57,464 bases of DNA from Oceaniradius stylonematis (GTDB taxonomy: Bacteria; Pseudomonadota; Alphaproteobacteria; Rhizobiales; Rhizobiaceae), in contig NZ_QFWV02000004.1 of NCBI RefSeq assembly GCF_003149475.2, positions 243,022 through 300,485 on the forward strand, in the 5' to 3' direction. This document shows, one piece after another, positions 54,877 through 57,464 of the stretch (its first letter is position 1; the number at the start of each line of letters is the position of its first letter). A program made the position numbers and the translations under genes. Below the pieces are notes generated by a model. That model saw only the letters and a list, made by a program, of their open reading frames with translations, had not been told where the DNA came from and made no database searches.

Positions 54877-55329
54877 TCAGCCCTTCACGCCGAACACGAA
54901 CCGCGAATAGCCCAGATAGGAAAAGACGGTGACGCAGGCGACGGCAACGAATGTCGCCATTTCGGGCAGGAACCAGTCCGGCGTTGCCAAAAGGACCGCC
55001 GAATAGATCAGATAGTTCAACACCGCGCCGATGATGGCCACCGTGACATAGCGCGCGGCCTCATTGCCCACCGTCCTGCCGCTGGCACCGAAGGTGAAGG
55101 TCCGGTTGATCAGCCAGGTGGTCAGCATCGCCGCGCCAATCGCCGGGATGCGGGCGGCAAAAGGACCAAGGCCAGCCAGCTCGATCAGCCCGCGCAGCAC
55201 CGCCAGATCGACGATGAAGCCGGCGCCGCCGGCGAAGGCGAAGCTGAAAAGCCGGCCGAGCCGGGTTCTGGCGGGCTGGACCGCCGGACCGCGGCCGGGC
55301 GCATCGGCATGTTCACCGGTCTGCTTCAT
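54877..55329 (-). CDS. GtrA family membrane protein
   Basis: The 150-residue protein has four transmembrane segments with the GtrA signature 'FAFAGGAGFIVDLAVLRGLIELAG' and 'LTTWLINRTFTFG', and a C-terminal 'YLGYSRFVFG'. GtrA proteins are linked with moving lipid-linked sugars across the inner membrane during cell-surface polysaccharide assembly. AAGGG lies 5 bases before the ATG at 55329; other ATGs upstream (for example 55341) are possible and the frame extends to 55437. Confidence 0.88.
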   Translation of the reverse strand: MKQTGEHADAPGRGPAVQPARTRLGRLFSFAFAGGAGFIVDLAVLRGLIELAGLGPFAARIPAIGAAMLTTWLINRTFTFGASGRTVGNEAARYVTVAIIGAVLNYLIYSAVLLATPDWFLPEMATFVAVACVTVFSYLGYSRFVFGVKG

Positions 55330-55473
55330 GGAACCCTTCATACCGTGGCGGGGTAAACCAATCCTGTCGCGGCGTGTCGGCGCCGGCGATTGGCCGGGCC
55401 GGTTGGAGCGGAATGCAAATCGCGATAGACTCGGCAAGATTTGGGGGCGGAATCAGGCGACGGGGAGGCGGCG

Positions 55474-56556
55474 ATGGGTGTTTTTGCACGATTTTCGATG
55501 CGAGCCCGGTTCAAACCGGCGCTGACCGGGCTTGCGGTTGTGGGACTTGCGCTAATGTGCGGCCTTGGCTCCACGCCGGCCCTGGCGGAAGAGCCGGCCA
55601 AGCAATTGTTCGGCAACACGCCGCTGCCGGCGGCGACCGAAGCCCGCGTCCACGGATTTTATTCCAGTGGCTGCATTGCCGGCGCGGTCGCGATGCCCAT
55701 CGACGGTCCGAACTGGCAGGCCATGCGGCTCGAGCGCAACCGCCGCTGGGGCCATCCGGACCTGATCGCGCTGGTGCAGCGCCTGTCGCGCGAGGCGGCG
55801 GCCGATGGCTGGCCGGGCCTTCTGGTCGGCGACATTTCCCAGCCGCGCGGCGGGCCGATGCTGTCCGGCCACGCGTCCCATCAGGTCGGGCTCGATGCCG
55901 ACATCTGGCTGACAAAAATGCCGAACCGGCGCCTGACGCAGAGCGAGCGCGCCAACACCAGTGCGGTCTCGGTCCTCAAACAGGGCACGCTTCATGTCGA
56001 TCCGGCGATCTGGACCGCCGAACATGCCAAACTGCTGCGGCGGGCAGCGTCCTACGGCGCGGTGGAGCGGCTGTTCGTGCATCCGGGCATCAAGCGGGCG
56101 ATGTGCGACGCCTATGGCGCCGATCGCGGCAATGATCGCTGGATGATCAAGATCCGTCCCTATTACGGCCACCACTACCACTTTCATATCCGCATGAAGT
56201 GTCCGGCCGATTCGCCCAATTGCCGGCCGCAGGACCCGGTGCCTGCATCCGGCAATGGCTGCGATGCCTCGCTCGACTGGTGGTTCACCTCCGAACCCTG
56301 GACGCCGAAACCGCAGGCGCCGGGCACAAAGCCCCGGCCGCGCCGCGAAAAGACGCTCGCCGATCTGCCCAATGCCTGCCGGGGCGTGCTGCGCGCGCCG
56401 CGCCCGGCCTCGGAGAGTCTGGCGACCTATTCGGCGTCATTCGATCAGGTTGCGATGATCGCCTCAGCCGTTCCGATTGCCGACGCTGCGCCGGCGCGCG
56501 CGGCGCTTCCGGGACTGGCGCGACTGCCGATACCCGCCGACCGGCCACGGCAGTAG
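55474..56556 (+). CDS. mepA: Penicillin-insensitive murein endopeptidase
   Basis: MepA is a periplasmic LAS-type zinc endopeptidase that cuts D-Ala-meso-DAP crosslinks in peptidoglycan. The 360-residue protein has a signal peptide (about 1-38, cleavage near ALA-EE), the zinc-binding region 'SGHASHQVGLDADIWL', and 'RPYYGHHYHFHIRMKCP' with the catalytic histidines. GGGGAGG precedes the ATG at 55474; the frame extends 11 codons upstream. The Pro/Arg-rich C-terminus (about 270-360) has no recognised domain. The 87 bp after the stop hold nothing I can name. Confidence 0.94.
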   Translation: MGVFARFSMRARFKPALTGLAVVGLALMCGLGSTPALAEEPAKQLFGNTPLPAATEARVHGFYSSGCIAGAVAMPIDGPNWQAMRLERNRRWGHPDLIALVQRLSREAAADGWPGLLVGDISQPRGGPMLSGHASHQVGLDADIWLTKMPNRRLTQSERANTSAVSVLKQGTLHVDPAIWTAEHAKLLRRAASYGAVERLFVHPGIKRAMCDAYGADRGNDRWMIKIRPYYGHHYHFHIRMKCPADSPNCRPQDPVPASGNGCDASLDWWFTSEPWTPKPQAPGTKPRPRREKTLADLPNACRGVLRAPRPASESLATYSASFDQVAMIASAVPIADAAPARAALPGLARLPIPADRPRQ

Positions 56557-56643
56557 ATGGCGCGAAAAAAGATGCGAGCCCATCTTTCACGCGGACCCCG
56601 AAACGGTTAAGAGAAACACGTCTTCTAAATCGATTGAACCACC

Positions 56644-57063
56644 ATGTCCGATGCCCTCACCATCGCCCTGGTCGCCCATGACCAGAAGAAGGACGACATG
56701 GTCGCGTTCGTCCGGCGCCATGCGCCGCTTCTGTCGCGCTGCAGCCTGGTGGCGACGGGCACGACCGGCGGACGCATTGCCGATGCCGATCCTGCGCTGG
56801 ATGTATCGCGGCTCCGCAGCGGGCCGCTGGGCGGCGACCAGCAAATCGGTGCGATGATTGCCGAAGGCGCCATCGACTCGCTGATCTTCTTCGTCGATCC
56901 GCTGACGCCGATGCCGCACGATGTCGATGTCAAGGCGCTGATGCGGCTGGCGATCGTCTATGACATTCCCATGGCGCTCAATGCCGCCACCGCCGACATT
57001 CTTCTCACCGCGCTGATTGCGGGGCACACCCCGGCGCAAGACACGGAAAAGGCCCATGCCTAG
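56644..57063 (+). CDS. mgsA: Methylglyoxal synthase
   Basis: MgsA converts dihydroxyacetone phosphate to methylglyoxal and phosphate, a bypass used when sugar phosphates accumulate. The 139-residue protein has '[13 protein letters not shown]' near the N-terminus, the phosphate site '[11 protein letters not shown]', the catalytic Asp in '[13 protein letters not shown]' and '[18 protein letters not shown]'. Its stop overlaps the glk start by 8 bp, linking methylglyoxal formation with glucose phosphorylation. Confidence 0.96.
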   Translation: MSDALTIALVAHDQKKDDMVAFVRRHAPLLSRCSLVATGTTGGRIADADPALDVSRLRSGPLGGDQQIGAMIAEGAIDSLIFFVDPLTPMPHDVDVKALMRLAIVYDIPMALNAATADILLTALIAGHTPAQDTEKAHA

Positions 57064-57464
57064 CTCCTCCAGCACCAGCCACTTCGTTTTGCCGTTCCCG
57101 ATCCTGATCGCCGATGTCGGCGGCACCAATGCGCGGTTTTCGATCCTCATCGACGCCAATGCCGAGCCGAAGGCATTTACGACCATCCGGACGCGCGATT
57201 TTCCGACGCTGGATGCCGCGATCCAGAGCCACGTGCTCGACCAGACCTCGCTGATGCCGCGCAGCGCCGTACTGGCGGTGGCCGGGCCGACCGACGGCGA
57301 CACGATCGACCTGACCAACAATGACTGGGTGGTCCATCCGCGCCGGATGATCGAGGAACTGGGGTTCGACGATGTGGTCGTGCTGAACGATTACGAGGCA
57401 CAGGCGCTCGCGGTCGTCGCGCTCGACGAAGGCAATCTGCAGCAGATCGGCGGCGGCGAACGCG
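57056..57464 (+). CDS. glk: Glucokinase, N-terminal part (runs off the window)
   Basis: Only the first 136 residues are present because the window ends. The ATP-binding stretch [16 protein letters not shown] is near residues 17-32, '[20 protein letters not shown]' follows, and '[16 protein letters not shown]' with the catalytic Asp lies near residues 113-128. These are the Glk family signatures. The ATG overlaps the mgsA stop region by 8 bp, so the two are probably co-transcribed. Confidence 0.95.
   Translation, partial: MPSSSSTSHFVLPFPILIADVGGTNARFSILIDANAEPKAFTTIRTRDFPTLDAAIQSHVLDQTSLMPRSAVLAVAGPTDGDTIDLTNNDWVVHPRRMIEELGFDDVVVLNDYEAQALAVVALDEGNLQQIGGGER

Noticed and set aside
1-57464. CRISPR arrays, IS elements, integrases, attachment sites, tRNA or rRNA genes
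   Set aside because: No spaced direct repeats, transposase or integrase motifs, tRNA-like cloverleaf or rRNA stretches were recognised in the intergenic regions, all of which are short.

Overview
The window is GC-rich, densely coded DNA from an alphaproteobacterium, almost certainly a member of the Rhizobiales (Hyphomicrobiales). The strongest support is gene order: pckA, chvI-chvG, hprK, EIIA-Man, HPr, ahcY, divL, tsaE/amgK fusion, murU, addB-addA, trxA, folC, accD and trp genes in one row is a rhizobial backbone. Other rhizobial marks are an AccD lacking most of its zinc-finger cysteines, DUF2852 and ABHD10-like genes near infC-rpmI-rplT-pheST, and a NuoE-like tail domain. No nodulation, phage, IS or CRISPR material was seen, and no tRNA or rRNA gene was recognised.

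Layout. Positions 1-909 hold a gene end and a degenerate hydrolase/GNAT fusion. Positions 872-8916 (minus) are a peptide-type ABC importer operon (Tat-exported binding protein, two permeases, a double ATPase) ending with an MmgE/PrpD enzyme. Positions 9176-13634 carry uppP, a TauE-like exporter, an NDUFA9-like protein, a BON-LysM protein, ArfB and an IYD-like nitroreductase. Positions 13735-19557 carry pckA divergent from the ChvI/ChvG two-component system and an incomplete phosphotransferase system (HprK, EIIA, HPr), linking envelope or acid sensing, gluconeogenesis and PTS-type regulation. Positions 19667-33111 run ahcY, divL, tsaE-amgK, murU, addB, addA, trxA. Positions 33170-39462 (minus) are trpF-trpB-flavoprotein-arsC-trpA-accD-folC. 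Positions 39630-41171 hold a small RiPP-like cassette. Positions 41206-57464 hold housekeeping genes (infC, rpmI-rplT, pheST), a RelE/ParE toxin-antitoxin pair, nadV, an oxidoreductase, htpX, gtrA, mepA, mgsA and the start of glk.

The most novel candidate system is at 39550-41171: a 91-residue peptide with four regularly spaced [Y/H]-x-Q motifs in a Gly-rich C-terminal half, followed 15 bp later by a radical SAM/SPASM enzyme. This looks like a cyclophane-type (three-residue crosslink) RiPP precursor and its maturase, with its own AT-rich promoter region containing a dyad, and no dedicated exporter or protease beside it. Other points of interest are the ABC ATPase fused to a NuoE-like helix-hairpin-helix tail, the tyrosine-for-histidine substitution in DivL, the arsC/flavoprotein insertion between trpB and trpA, a dyad upstream of ahcY, repeated operators upstream of pckA, and the ATT start of infC.
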